From Erysipelotrichaceae bacterium (GTDB taxonomy: Bacteria; Bacillota_I; Bacilli_A; RFN20; CAG-449), in contig SVBA01000013.1 of assembly GCA_015059095.1 (NCBI GenBank), positions 1 through 52,792 of the forward strand: a stretch of 52,792 nucleotides of DNA, read 5' to 3'. The translations under genes and the position numbers were made by a program. Of the stretch, positions 9,253 through 17,564 are shown in pieces (positions within the stretch are counted from its first letter, which is position 1; each line of letters begins with the position of its first letter). The notes under the pieces are model-generated. The model made no database searches, was not told the DNA's origin, and worked only from the letters and a program-made list of their open reading frames with translations.

Positions 9253-10521
9253 ATGAATAAAATGATAAAAGTTAATCCGTTTGAATTAAAGAGTAAAAAT
9301 GTAGAAGAATACTTTATGAATTGGGATGAGATATATCCTAGACCATATGATAAGAAAAAGGTATCACCATGGACTAAAGTAAGAGTTATTTTAATGAATG
9401 GTACTGAATTTGAAAGTAATTGGTTCTTACATCAATTTGCTAGACATGTAGATGATAATGATCTAAAAAGAGATTTGGCGTTAGTAAGAAGACAAGAACA
9501 GCAACAACAAAAAAGAATAAGTTTATTAAAACCAATTGATGAATCAATACTAGAGGAAACTATAGGCTATGAACAATTGGCGATAGAATTAACTGCAATA
9601 CTAGCGCAAAATGAAGATAATATGGAAAATAAAAAGGCCTTAGATTTTGCGTTATTAGAAGACTTTGATCATCTATATAGGTTTTCTAATTTATTAAAAA
9701 TAGATTATGGTATTACTGCAGAAAACTTAGTTGGTAATTATACAGAGATAATGCCAGGTAGACCAACTATTTGTGAACATCGTCATCCATATGATAGTAT
9801 TAGAAAACCAATGAATAATAAAAAGTCTAGTGATTATTCTAAATTAGTAGCTTCTATTATTACTGCTGCAGAACAACAAACAATGAACTTCTATATGAAT
9901 ATGGCACAGATGTATCAAAATGATTTGGGTAGAAGACTATTTGCAGAAATTGGTATGATTGAAGAACAACATGTTTCTCAATATGAAAGTTTAAAGGATC
10001 CAAACTGTTCTTGGTATGAGTGTTGGGTAATGCATGAGTATACTGAATGTTATTTGTATTATTCCATGAAAGAACAAGAAACTGATAAACACATCAAAAA
10101 GATCTGGGAAGAACATTTTGAAATGGAATTATCACATCTTAAATTAGCATTATCATATTTAAGAAAGAACACTAATAAAGATATTAAAGATTTATTTAAT
10201 AATCCTGAATTTCCAGAGTTATTAATCTTTGGAGAAAATAAGGAATATGTAAGAAATATTATAGAACAAACAGTATATAATACATCTTATTTTGAAGATT
10301 ATGTTGATAATAGAGAATTAAAAGATATTAAAAGATTTTCTTTCTATCAAGATGTAGTGAATAAAACTAATAATATGGTCGCTAGTCATAAGGTTATTAA
10401 ATATGCGATTGATTTATTTGGTGAAGATTATAGATATGAGGATACACCTCATCCTATAAAGAGTTTACAAAATAAAACTAAAGATAATACTTTAGTGGGT
10501 AGAGATTGCCTAAAAGAATAA
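9253..10521 (+). CDS. Ferritin-like di-iron-type protein (tandem helical repeats)
   Basis: The 422-residue soluble helical protein carries repeated Glu plus ExxH pairs typical of ferritin-like four-helix bundles: EQLAIEL with LEDFDHL in the first half, AAEQQTM with IEEQH in the second, and HEYTECY with EMELSH in the third. One polypeptide may therefore hold more than one metal site. It resembles generic ferritin-like proteins, not Dps, rubrerythrin (no rubredoxin domain) or bacterioferritin. The Shine-Dalgarno site is weak (GAGG at 9237-9240). Iron or oxidative-stress handling is an inference. The direct repeat and terminator at 10533 follows the stop by 12 bases. Confidence 0.65.
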   Translation: MNKMIKVNPFELKSKNVEEYFMNWDEIYPRPYDKKKVSPWTKVRVILMNGTEFESNWFLHQFARHVDDNDLKRDLALVRRQEQQQQKRISLLKPIDESILEETIGYEQLAIELTAILAQNEDNMENKKALDFALLEDFDHLYRFSNLLKIDYGITAENLVGNYTEIMPGRPTICEHRHPYDSIRKPMNNKKSSDYSKLVASIITAAEQQTMNFYMNMAQMYQNDLGRRLFAEIGMIEEQHVSQYESLKDPNCSWYECWVMHEYTECYLYYSMKEQETDKHIKKIWEEHFEMELSHLKLALSYLRKNTNKDIKDLFNNPEFPELLIFGENKEYVRNIIEQTVYNTSYFEDYVDNRELKDIKRFSFYQDVVNKTNNMVASHKVIKYAIDLFGEDYRYEDTPHPIKSLQNKTKDNTLVGRDCLKE

Positions 10522-10532
10522 ATGAAATACAT

Positions 10533-10572
10533 AAAAGTGCAAAATTTATTGGTTTTGCACTTTTTAATTGCA
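10533..10572 (+). repeat. 39-bp direct repeat, copy 1 (also a terminator)
   Basis: 10534-10572 repeats at 11433-11471 with one mismatch. Each copy is a hairpin: AAAGTGCAAAA pairs with TTTTGCACTTT over an 8-base loop, with a T run after copy 1. The copies flank exactly the DUF4160/DUF2442 gene pair. Confidence 0.85.
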
Positions 10573-10655
10573 TGTTATTAATTTTTTTTAAAATTTTAAG
10601 AAGACTTTTTCCTCTTTTTAAGCGTTATAAATATATGAAACAATTTTACTTTATG

Positions 10656-10684
10656 TTGCATATATCACTATATCGTGATACTAT
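10656..10684 (+). promoter_or_regulatory. Promoter with palindromic operator in its spacer
   Basis: TTGCAT (10656-10661) and TACTAT (10679-10684) are 17 bases apart. The spacer is almost filled by the palindrome TATCACTATATCGTGATA (10663-10680). A dimeric repressor bound there would block RNA polymerase. The obvious candidate is the HTH-bearing product encoded at 10974. Confidence 0.65.
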
Positions 10685-10700
10685 AAAGGAGGAAGAGGTA

Positions 10701-10955
10701 ATGCCTATATTAGCAGTTTTCTATGGAATCATTATAAAAATGTTTTTTATTGATGTTGAACATAATCCACCTCATGTTCATGCTTTATATGGAGACTATA
10801 AAGTATCTATTTCTATATCGAATTGTAAGATAATAAAAGGAAAGTTTCCTAATAAAGCGTATAAACTAGTATGTGAATGGATTGAAATACATAGAAAAGA
10901 ATTGTTAGATATGTGGAATAATCAAGAGTTAAAAAAACTTCCACCATTAGAATAA
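10701..10955 (+). CDS. DUF4160 protein (toxin-like partner)
   Basis: The 84-residue DUF4160 protein carries the family hallmark HNPPHVHALYG (21-31). A frame-extending ATG at 10506 is rejected: it lies inside the previous gene, and the first 65 codons would read through the terminator repeat and promoter. AAGGAGG (10686-10692) marks the start at 10701. The DUF2442 gene follows 18 bases later. DUF4160-DUF2442 pairs are recurrent and predicted to be a type II toxin-antitoxin system. No activity can be read from the sequence. Confidence 0.75.
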   Translation: MPILAVFYGIIIKMFFIDVEHNPPHVHALYGDYKVSISISNCKIIKGKFPNKAYKLVCEWIEIHRKELLDMWNNQELKKLPPLE

Positions 10956-10973
10956 AAGGAGAAAAATGATATT

Positions 10974-11411
10974 ATGTTTCATATGGTAAAATTTGTTGCA
11001 GCACTTCCTGATTTTAAATTGTCAGTTCAATTTAATGAAGGAGTTACCAAAATTTATGATGTTAAGCCTTGGTTTAATAAACAAAAAGTATTCCATCAAC
11101 TATTTGATTTACGTTTGTTCTATAGTGTTAAAGTTGATATGGGTGGTTTTGGGATTAGTTGGAATGATGAAGTGGATCTTCATTGTAATGAACTATGGAA
11201 TAAAGGAATTCAAGTTCAAACACCTTTTGATAACTTACTAGCACTTTCTGATGCGACTAGATTATGGGGATTAAATGAATCTACCTTAAGAAAAGCTATT
11301 AGTTATGGTAAGCTAATTAATGGTGTTGATGTTATGAAGTTTGGTAAACAATGGGTAATCACTAGATCTGCAATGGAAAGAGAATATGGATTACCTGAAG
11401 AAGATGATTAA
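10974..11411 (+). CDS. DUF2442 protein fused to a helix-turn-helix domain (antitoxin-like)
   Basis: The 145 residues are an N-terminal DUF2442 domain (about 1-80; LSVQFNEGVTKIYDVKPWF) and a C-terminal DNA-binding segment (about 88-140; LSDATRLWGLNESTLRKAIS, then a KQWVITRSAMEREYG recognition/wing part). The fusion makes it the likely autorepressor of the pair, through the palindrome at 10663-10680. AAAAGGAG (10955-10962) supports this start, and Met4 is an alternative. The product probably neutralises the DUF4160 partner, by analogy with antitoxins. Confidence 0.75.
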   Translation: MFHMVKFVAALPDFKLSVQFNEGVTKIYDVKPWFNKQKVFHQLFDLRLFYSVKVDMGGFGISWNDEVDLHCNELWNKGIQVQTPFDNLLALSDATRLWGLNESTLRKAISYGKLINGVDVMKFGKQWVITRSAMEREYGLPEEDD

Positions 11412-11432
11412 TTTATAAATAAAAAAAGTTTT

Positions 11433-11471
11433 AAAGTGCAAAATTTATTGGTTTTGCACTTTTAAATTGCA
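11433..11471 (+). repeat. 39-bp direct repeat, copy 2
   Basis: It is identical to 10534-10572 except for one base near the 3' end. It closes the DUF4160/DUF2442 module. Its last bases (TTGCA, 11467-11471) form most of the -35 box of the Fic gene promoter. Confidence 0.85.
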
Positions 11472-11495
11472 CTTTAAGATTAAATTACATATAAT
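11467..11495 (+). promoter_or_regulatory. Fic gene promoter, apparently leaderless
   Basis: TTGCAC (11467-11472) and TATAAT (11490-11495) have a 17-base spacer. The expected start site falls at or within two bases of the ATG at 11502, and no Shine-Dalgarno site lies between. The transcript would be leaderless. Confidence 0.6.
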
Positions 11496-11501
11496 ACTAT
11501 T

Positions 11502-12473
11502 ATGAAAAAGGAATATTCAAATAAATATGTTATTGAAACAGGCATAGGATTACAAGATGTCGATAAGTTAAAAAACTCATCGTTCTTTTTAGATGAGTCT
11601 TCTAGATATATTAAAGGTGAAATTACTTTAGATGAGTTAGATAATATTATTAATTCTTATTATGAAAAGAAAATAGATAATGAAGAAAGAGAAGAAGAAG
11701 CTGATAAAATAGCAATTAGAATCGCAAAGATTATTTCTGAAGATTCTTTTACTTTTACTGTTGGTCAATTATTATCCATTCATAGAACATTATTTGTAGA
11801 TATATTAGAATCTGCTGGAAAGGTAAGAGATTATAATTTTACTAAGAAAGAATGGGTTCTTGAAGGTGATTCAGTAATTTATGGGGATTATAGAGAATTA
11901 GAAGTTACTCTTCAATATGATTTTGAACAAGAAAAGATGTTTAGATATAAGAATTTAAGTATTGATCAAATAATTGAACATCTTGCTATTTTTATTTCAA
12001 ATTTATGGCAAATACATGTGTTTGAAGAAGGTAATACTAGAACTACAGCAGTTTTCTTTATCAAATATTTAAGAAGTTTAGGATTCGATGTTACTAATGA
12101 TACATTCGCTAAAAATGCTTGGTATTTTAGAAATGCGTTAGTAAGAGCGAATTATACAAATATTACTAAAGGCATATATGAAGATAGAAAATATATTATT
12201 ATGTTTTTAAGAAATTTATTATTGAATGAAAATAATAAATTACAAAATAGAGAATTACATGTTAAATCGGAATTATTAGTTACTAAATCTAGAGAAGATA
12301 AAATATTAGAGTTAATAAAAGAAAATCCTAAAATAACAACTAATGAGTTAGCAGTCATTTTAGGATTGTCAGTAAGAACTATAAAGAGTATTATCAAGAC
12401 ATTAGTTGATAATAATATTATTAAAAGAACTAATGGTAAGAAATATGGGCATTGGGAGATAATTAATTATTGA
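11502..12473 (+). CDS. Fic domain protein with C-terminal winged helix
   Basis: The 323-residue protein has the Fic motif as HVFEEGNTRTTA (172-183). The catalytic His172, Glu, Gly-Asn and Arg180 are present, but Thr replaces the usual Gly before Arg and Ala replaces the second Arg. Fic enzymes transfer AMP or related groups to target proteins. A winged helix (about 265-320; ITTNELAVILGLSVRTIKSI) follows, as in DNA-binding Fic proteins. The gene ends in TGA, which is rare in this window. The downstream repeats and relics show the locus sits at a breakpoint. Confidence 0.85.
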   Translation: MKKEYSNKYVIETGIGLQDVDKLKNSSFFLDESSRYIKGEITLDELDNIINSYYEKKIDNEEREEEADKIAIRIAKIISEDSFTFTVGQLLSIHRTLFVDILESAGKVRDYNFTKKEWVLEGDSVIYGDYRELEVTLQYDFEQEKMFRYKNLSIDQIIEHLAIFISNLWQIHVFEEGNTRTTAVFFIKYLRSLGFDVTNDTFAKNAWYFRNALVRANYTNITKGIYEDRKYIIMFLRNLLLNENNKLQNRELHVKSELLVTKSREDKILELIKENPKITTNELAVILGLSVRTIKSIIKTLVDNNIIKRTNGKKYGHWEIINY

Positions 12474-12474
12474 T

Positions 12475-12524
12475 TGGCGCAATTGTGATAAAACCCCCAA
12501 AAAATAGTGGCGCATTTGTGATGA
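12475..12524 (+). repeat. Two imperfect TGGCGCA(A/T)TTGTGAT repeats
   Basis: TGGCGCAATTGTGATA (12475-12490) and TGGCGCATTTGTGATGA (12508-12524) are 33 bases apart. They are GC-richer than their surroundings and directly follow the Fic stop. IS21-family ends carry iterated repeats of this general style, so a solo insertion-sequence end is possible, but no transposase is present. Confidence 0.4.
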
Positions 12525-12548
12525 AAGTGGAATTTTAACTTAAAAATT

Positions 12549-12890
12549 TTACTTGAAGATTTTTGAAATCATATAATTAATCTCAACTTCTCCATATTCA
12601 TCCATACCAATATAGAATAATCCATTTATTATTGGTTGAATGAGGGTAGAGTTAACATTATCTAAATCTATTGAAGAATATAATTCTTTAGATTTATTAA
12701 TTATTATATTTAAGAGTTCTAGTTTAAGTTCTAGGACTCTTTTTTCTTGAGTAAAGAAGCTAGAGAAATCATAGTTATCTGTTTTACCACATTTAACTTC
12801 ACAGGTATAACAAGATGGTAATATTCTTCTTTTTTCTTTATCTATATCACCAATAAATATATATATCTTAAGTTGAAATAATTGAATGTA
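12549..12890 (-). pseudogene. Remnant of a CxxC-motif protein, 5' end lost
   Basis: The minus-strand frame runs from a stop at 12893 to TAA (12551-12549) with no ATG, GTG or TTG before the conserved-looking part. It reads KIYIFIGDIDKEKRR, then LPSCYTCEVKCGKTDNYDF (a CxxC...C cluster), a helical stretch and FYIGMDEYGEVEINY. The family is not recognised. The Cys cluster suggests iron-sulphur or zinc binding. Part of the same coding sequence recurs at 8818-8883. This relic fills most of the 506-base gap between the Fic gene and the nuclease gene. Confidence 0.6.
12683..12748. repeat. 66-bp duplicated sequence, copy 2
   Basis: It is the partner of 8818-8883 (64 of 66 identical) and lies within the minus-strand relic. 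The hairpin here has one G-U pair. Confidence 0.8.
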
Positions 12891-12920
12891 TTATAAGTAT
12901 AATTTGAAATTTACAAAAAT

Positions 12921-12956
12921 CGGCAAATTTCGACTATGTTTTTTAGACTTTATATT
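12921..12956 (+). promoter_or_regulatory. Composite promoter shared with 38678-38713
   Basis: The element is CGGCAAATTTCGAC (12921-12934), four bases, then TTTTTTAGACTTTATAT (12939-12955). TTCGAC (12929-12934) and TATATT (12951-12956) are 16 bases apart and could be -35 and -10. Upstream of 38736 the same two blocks recur without mismatch at the same spacing. In both places the start codon follows about 25 bases after the second block. Confidence 0.7.
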
Positions 12957-12979
12957 ATAGAAGGGGATATTTTGGAAGT

Positions 12980-14497
12980 ATGAAGTTTTTAGATTGTATT
13001 GATAGAGTATCAACGTTTGTTGATCAAAAAAGAGTTGCTAATGCTTATGTAGTTGATTACAGAAGATTAGATTATGAAGAATTGAAGGAAGCGCTGAGGA
13101 AGACTGCGACTCAATATTGGAATTTTGATAATGTTAAAAAAACATGGGATGAAATAATCTTATCTCAAAGTCATAATGTTAGAGTTTTAGCGCCAATAAT
13201 TATTTTAGATATTTTGCTTAATAAGCATGATTTTTCTCTCCAAGCAGGAGTATTAGAAAATGAAGTTATAGAACGAGAACAAGATATTATAAATAGGTCT
13301 AATGAAATGGATTTAGATAATTTGAAAGAAAAAGAAAAATTGTTTAAATATGTTTTAGAATGTGCATGGGAACATGGAGATAATATTTCGGTTGATGAAA
13401 AAAATTTGATTGAAAAAATTAGAGTGAAATTTGATATTACTAGGGAGGAACATTATTTAATTAGTGCTTCAATAGGTAGGTTCCCAAACAAAGGTAATAA
13501 AATCCACTCTAAAGATGAAATTAGAGAAGTAAGAAGAGTGTTACAGTCTTCTGGAATTTTATATCCAATAAGAGACACTAAAGGCGTTGATTATGATGTG
13601 ATTCCAGAAGAAATTGCTCTTTGTATAAGACAAATTTATGGAATTCAAATGAGAAATGAAGCTTATGATATGTTACTACAACAAAAAAGAGTTAAGAAAA
13701 AAGAATATTTAATTGATTTATTAGATAGATCAGGAATTGAACATTCTAAATATCCTACATTAAGTGATTTATTTTATCTATGTAAAAGATATATCAAGCC
13801 AAGTGAAATATTAGGTGGATTTTCAATTGCAGGTGGTCTAGATGTTAAAGATTTAAAAGATTGGTGTTGGGAGATAGGAAAGCCATATAATTGTGTTAAA
13901 AAACAATTAATAACTAATATTATTGATTATTACGATAATTATTTAGTTGTAGAAGCAGAATCATCAGATGAAAGAGAATTATATTTTCAATATTTTGAAG
14001 AAATAGCAAATAGAAATTATGATGTTTTAAGGAGACAAAATGTAATTAAAAAGGATTTAGATTGCGAACATTTATTTGAAGAAGCTACTAATTATATTTT
14101 TGAAAAAATGTTGGGGCACAAACCATTAATAATGAAAGGTAATGATCATCCAGATGGTATGTTATCATTCAATGATAAAATTATAATGTGGGATAATAAA
14201 TCAAAAGAAAAAGAGGTTAACCTTGTTAATCATATTAACCAATTTGATAGATATATAAGAAATTGTGAAAAGAGTGTTCCAGTATTTATTGTTATTGGAC
14301 CTGCATTTAGCGAACAATCGATAGATGAGTGTGTTAAGTATGCTGCTAATAATGATACTTTAATTTTGTTAATAACTGCTAAGGAATTAAAGGATGTAGC
14401 TATTAAGTGGAAAGAATTACATGAATTAGATGGACAATGTTTTCCATTGGGTTACTTTAAGCAAAATGGTAGATTTAGCAGTAAGGGGATACTATAA
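12980..14497 (+). CDS. TerB/SAP-like protein with C-terminal PD-(D/E)XK nuclease
   Basis: The 505-residue soluble protein has three recognisable parts. A TerB-like helical segment spans about 110-185 (LECAWEHGDNISVDEKNL, EHYLISASIGRFP). A SAP-like DNA-binding helix pair spans about 290-325 (LKDWCWEIGKPYNCVKKQLI). A restriction-fold nuclease ends the protein: Glu near 369, DHPDG with Asp392, and DNKSK with Asp405 and Lys407. This is the architecture of a Mrr-like, DNA-targeting defence nuclease. It opens a three-gene operon, with 23 bases to the next gene. The start follows AAGGGGA at 12961 and the shared promoter at 12921. Confidence 0.7.
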   Translation: MKFLDCIDRVSTFVDQKRVANAYVVDYRRLDYEELKEALRKTATQYWNFDNVKKTWDEIILSQSHNVRVLAPIIILDILLNKHDFSLQAGVLENEVIEREQDIINRSNEMDLDNLKEKEKLFKYVLECAWEHGDNISVDEKNLIEKIRVKFDITREEHYLISASIGRFPNKGNKIHSKDEIREVRRVLQSSGILYPIRDTKGVDYDVIPEEIALCIRQIYGIQMRNEAYDMLLQQKRVKKKEYLIDLLDRSGIEHSKYPTLSDLFYLCKRYIKPSEILGGFSIAGGLDVKDLKDWCWEIGKPYNCVKKQLITNIIDYYDNYLVVEAESSDERELYFQYFEEIANRNYDVLRRQNVIKKDLDCEHLFEEATNYIFEKMLGHKPLIMKGNDHPDGMLSFNDKIIMWDNKSKEKEVNLVNHINQFDRYIRNCEKSVPVFIVIGPAFSEQSIDECVKYAANNDTLILLITAKELKDVAIKWKELHELDGQCFPLGYFKQNGRFSSKGIL

Positions 14498-14520
14498 ATT
14501 TATTTTAGGAGGAAATATAT

Positions 14521-17500
14521 ATGAAATATGAAATTATACATTTATCCGATTTACATATAAAAAATCAATTTGATTACGAGCAATTCGCAAATAAAATATA
14601 CGATTCTATTTTATTTAAAGATAGCAAATATTTTTTTTCAAAAATTATTCTATGTGTAACTGGTGATATTTCAAAGTCTGGTAAGAAAGAACAATTTGAT
14701 TTTTTTGATAAATTTTTAGTAAAATTATCAAATAAACTTGGTGAAGCTAATAAAGAATTAGAAGTTGTTTTAGTTCCAGGAAATCATGATATTAAATTGT
14801 CTTTAGAGGATAAAAATAAGAGATCAGGGGTAATAAGAAAAGCTATTGATGATGGGAAAGCGGAAGAACTGTTAAGTGAAGATATTGATAGTATGAAATG
14901 TTTTTTTGATTTTTCTCGAAAATATAATTGTTTTGAAAATAGTAATTTTGTTAGTTCGAAAGTGATTTCTGCTAATAATGAACATTTAACATTTAATATG
15001 ATAAATACGGCTTGTTTCTCTACACTAGTAAAACATGATAAGGATATTCATTTCATACCAAAAGATGAATTAAATAAATTTTTTCCAATCGATGGTGATG
15101 TAATTACATTGATGCATCATAGTTATGAATGGTTTGATGAAAGCGTTAGCGATAAAATTCTAGAGTTGTGTGAAGAATCGATTTTTTATTTGTATGGACA
15201 TCAACATAGAGATGATGTAAGTATTACGAAAAGAGGAATTGGATTTATTTCAAATGAAATTTTGCCTCACGATTTTTTGAAATCTCATTTTAATATTTAT
15301 GTTTTTGATAGCAATAATAGGACAATCGAACCATACATTGTTCGTTTTAATAAGTATGAAAATAAATTTGTTAGGGAAAAACAAGAAATTATTGATGTAA
15401 AAAGACAAAAAGTTATAAGAAATAGTGATCAAAAATATAAGGATGAATTTGGAAAAATAATCGTAGATAATGATGAGTATGCTTTCGAATCTTTGTTTGT
15501 GGTGCCTATTATGACCCTAAGAAACGATGATGAAACAATTAATACTATGGATTTACTAGCTAATATTTTAGAAGAAAAGAAACTTGTTAGTTTATTGTGT
15601 AATACTGGTAATGGAAAAACAACTATGATTAAAGCTATTTTTAACTATTATTTAAATAAGGAAAAAACGATATTAGTATTGAATGATTCACATTTGATCA
15701 CAAATAATTTTGAACAATCTTTGAAAAATGTGTTTGCTAAAAATTACAAATTTAAAACGTATGATTCTTTTATTCAAGAGGCAAAAGAAGAAAAAATAAT
15801 TTTGGTTGACAATTTAGATTATAGTGACAACAAAATAATAAATTTTTTAAAACAATGTGAGGATGTATTTAATATTGTTGTTATAACTGATAGTAATACA
15901 ATAATAGATAGAAATAAGTTAGTGACCGAAGGAGATTTGCTAGATTTCGAAAAAATAAAGATTGAAGGATTCAGCTTTAAACAAAGATATGAATTGATAA
16001 CAAATTTTTCGAAAATATTTGATTCTAGTAATAAAGTCGATGTAATTAATAAATTGGTAGAATCGCTAATGATAGAAGAAACTTTTGTAGATTTGACTTC
16101 GCCAGAAAAATTGGCGGTTTTGGTCCAAAAAATAATAAAAGATAAATTGTATGAAGAAAGAGATACAAAAGATGCATTTAGTATTATTTTTGAAAGTAGC
16201 ATTTTAAATAAAATTGTGGATAATATTGAACAAAGCAAAGTGGATGACGCATATACAGTATTAAGAGAAATAGCATTTTATATGTTTTCTAAGCCGTTAA
16301 ATGAATGTTATAAAATATCGGCAAGTGAAATTGTATTTGTGATAAAAAAATGTAAAGAAGAATGGGGAGTTGATATAGAATCTGCAAAATTTTTAAATTT
16401 TTTGGAAAAGTCAAAATTTATGAAACAAGAAGTGGATGAATATTATTTTAATGGAAATTCATATTATTCATTTTTAATAGCTAAGAGTTTAATTATAAAA
16501 TATAATAATGGCGAAGATGTAAATGAGTGTATAAAAAAATTAATTGAAAATATATGTTTTGGAAATTATTCTGACATATTATTATTTATTGCATATTTTA
16601 GAAACAGCTACTCATTTTTTTCAAGAGTTATTGACGAATTAACTAATTTAACGGATGGATGGTTAAGTTTATCGTATGATAAAAATGACCATTATATTTT
16701 GCGAAGAATAAAAAAAGAAGGTTTTAATCATAAGGAAAGTTATGAGAATAAAACTGATTATGATAAACGTATTGATTACCAAGAAAGAAAACTTATTAGC
16801 AAAAAAGAAAATGAAAACAAAGAAAAAAAATACAATGATATTTCTGAAAATGAGGAAATTAATCAAATTTTTAAAGCGGCTAAGATGCTGGAAATTTTAT
16901 CTAAAGGTGCCGGTGGATATAAACCTATAATTAATTTAATTCAAAGACAAAAGATGATAGATTTAATTTGGGTAACCTGCTATAAAATGATTTATAAAGT
17001 TTTTGATTTCACTAAAGAAGAATATAACTCTTTATATGAAGATATTAATCAAAAAATAAGAGAAAAATATGAAGAAAAAGGGAAAATATATGACGAAGAA
17101 AAAATAAATACTTTAATTACTAATGCTTTGTATGATATGTTATCTACTTTTACTTTGAATATTTTATCTAGCTATGCAAGAGTATTTTCAACAAAAAATT
17201 CAATAAAATTAATTGATAAAATATCTGATTATGATGAAAATGATAAATTGATTTTTGATAATTTTTTATTTAAAGCTATTTGTTATGAAAGATATTCAGA
17301 TGAGCAAAAATTTGTTACATATATATTAGAAAACTATCTTAAAATTGAAAATATCGATCAAAAAAGAATGACTAATCGCATAATTAATTTATATTTGATT
17401 ACAAATAATGTTAAGCATACAAATATTGATAAAATTTCAGTGGTTACAGAAATCAATAAACAAAAATTATTATTATTAAATCAAAACAATAGAAGTTATT

Positions 17501-17532
17501 TCGAAAGACTAAATCGTGCTATAAAAATATAA
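14521..17532 (+). CDS. Metallophosphoesterase fused to a P-loop NTPase (STAND-like)
   Basis: The 1003-residue protein carries a full calcineurin-like phosphoesterase set: Asp10-x-His12, Gly48-Asp49, Gly87-Asn-His-Asp90, His199/200 and Gly226-His-Gln-His229. A P-loop NTPase follows, with Walker A CNTGNGKTT (360-368) and Walker B IILVDNLD (426-433). Then comes a long helical region of about 500 residues of the kind used as a sensor in STAND NTPases. A phosphoesterase effector joined to a STAND-type switch suggests cleavage of nucleic acid or nucleotides upon phage sensing (inference). AGGAGG at 14508-14513 drives translation. Confidence 0.75.
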   Translation: MKYEIIHLSDLHIKNQFDYEQFANKIYDSILFKDSKYFFSKIILCVTGDISKSGKKEQFDFFDKFLVKLSNKLGEANKELEVVLVPGNHDIKLSLEDKNKRSGVIRKAIDDGKAEELLSEDIDSMKCFFDFSRKYNCFENSNFVSSKVISANNEHLTFNMINTACFSTLVKHDKDIHFIPKDELNKFFPIDGDVITLMHHSYEWFDESVSDKILELCEESIFYLYGHQHRDDVSITKRGIGFISNEILPHDFLKSHFNIYVFDSNNRTIEPYIVRFNKYENKFVREKQEIIDVKRQKVIRNSDQKYKDEFGKIIVDNDEYAFESLFVVPIMTLRNDDETINTMDLLANILEEKKLVSLLCNTGNGKTTMIKAIFNYYLNKEKTILVLNDSHLITNNFEQSLKNVFAKNYKFKTYDSFIQEAKEEKIILVDNLDYSDNKIINFLKQCEDVFNIVVITDSNTIIDRNKLVTEGDLLDFEKIKIEGFSFKQRYELITNFSKIFDSSNKVDVINKLVESLMIEETFVDLTSPEKLAVLVQKIIKDKLYEERDTKDAFSIIFESSILNKIVDNIEQSKVDDAYTVLREIAFYMFSKPLNECYKISASEIVFVIKKCKEEWGVDIESAKFLNFLEKSKFMKQEVDEYYFNGNSYYSFLIAKSLIIKYNNGEDVNECIKKLIENICFGNYSDILLFIAYFRNSYSFFSRVIDELTNLTDGWLSLSYDKNDHYILRRIKKEGFNHKESYENKTDYDKRIDYQERKLISKKENENKEKKYNDISENEEINQIFKAAKMLEILSKGAGGYKPIINLIQRQKMIDLIWVTCYKMIYKVFDFTKEEYNSLYEDINQKIREKYEEKGKIYDEEKINTLITNALYDMLSTFTLNILSSYARVFSTKNSIKLIDKISDYDENDKLIFDNFLFKAICYERYSDEQKFVTYILENYLKIENIDQKRMTNRIINLYLITNNVKHTNIDKISVVTEINKQKLLLLNQNNRSYFERLNRAIKI

Positions 17533-17564
17533 ATATAGTTAAATTGTAATAGAGGAAAGATAAA

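Noticed and set aside
10506-10700. N-terminal extension of the DUF4160 protein
   Set aside because: It would read through the preceding gene end, a terminator repeat and the promoter. A strong Shine-Dalgarno site marks 10701.
12549-12890. Calling the CxxC relic a hydroxylamine reductase fragment
   Set aside because: The cysteine spacing vaguely recalls Hcp, but no further motif matches and I cannot verify the family.
15819-16238. Antisense ORFs inside the phosphoesterase-NTPase gene
   Set aside because: Shadow frames with phenylalanine/isoleucine/serine-rich composition typical of the complement of AT-rich coding DNA.
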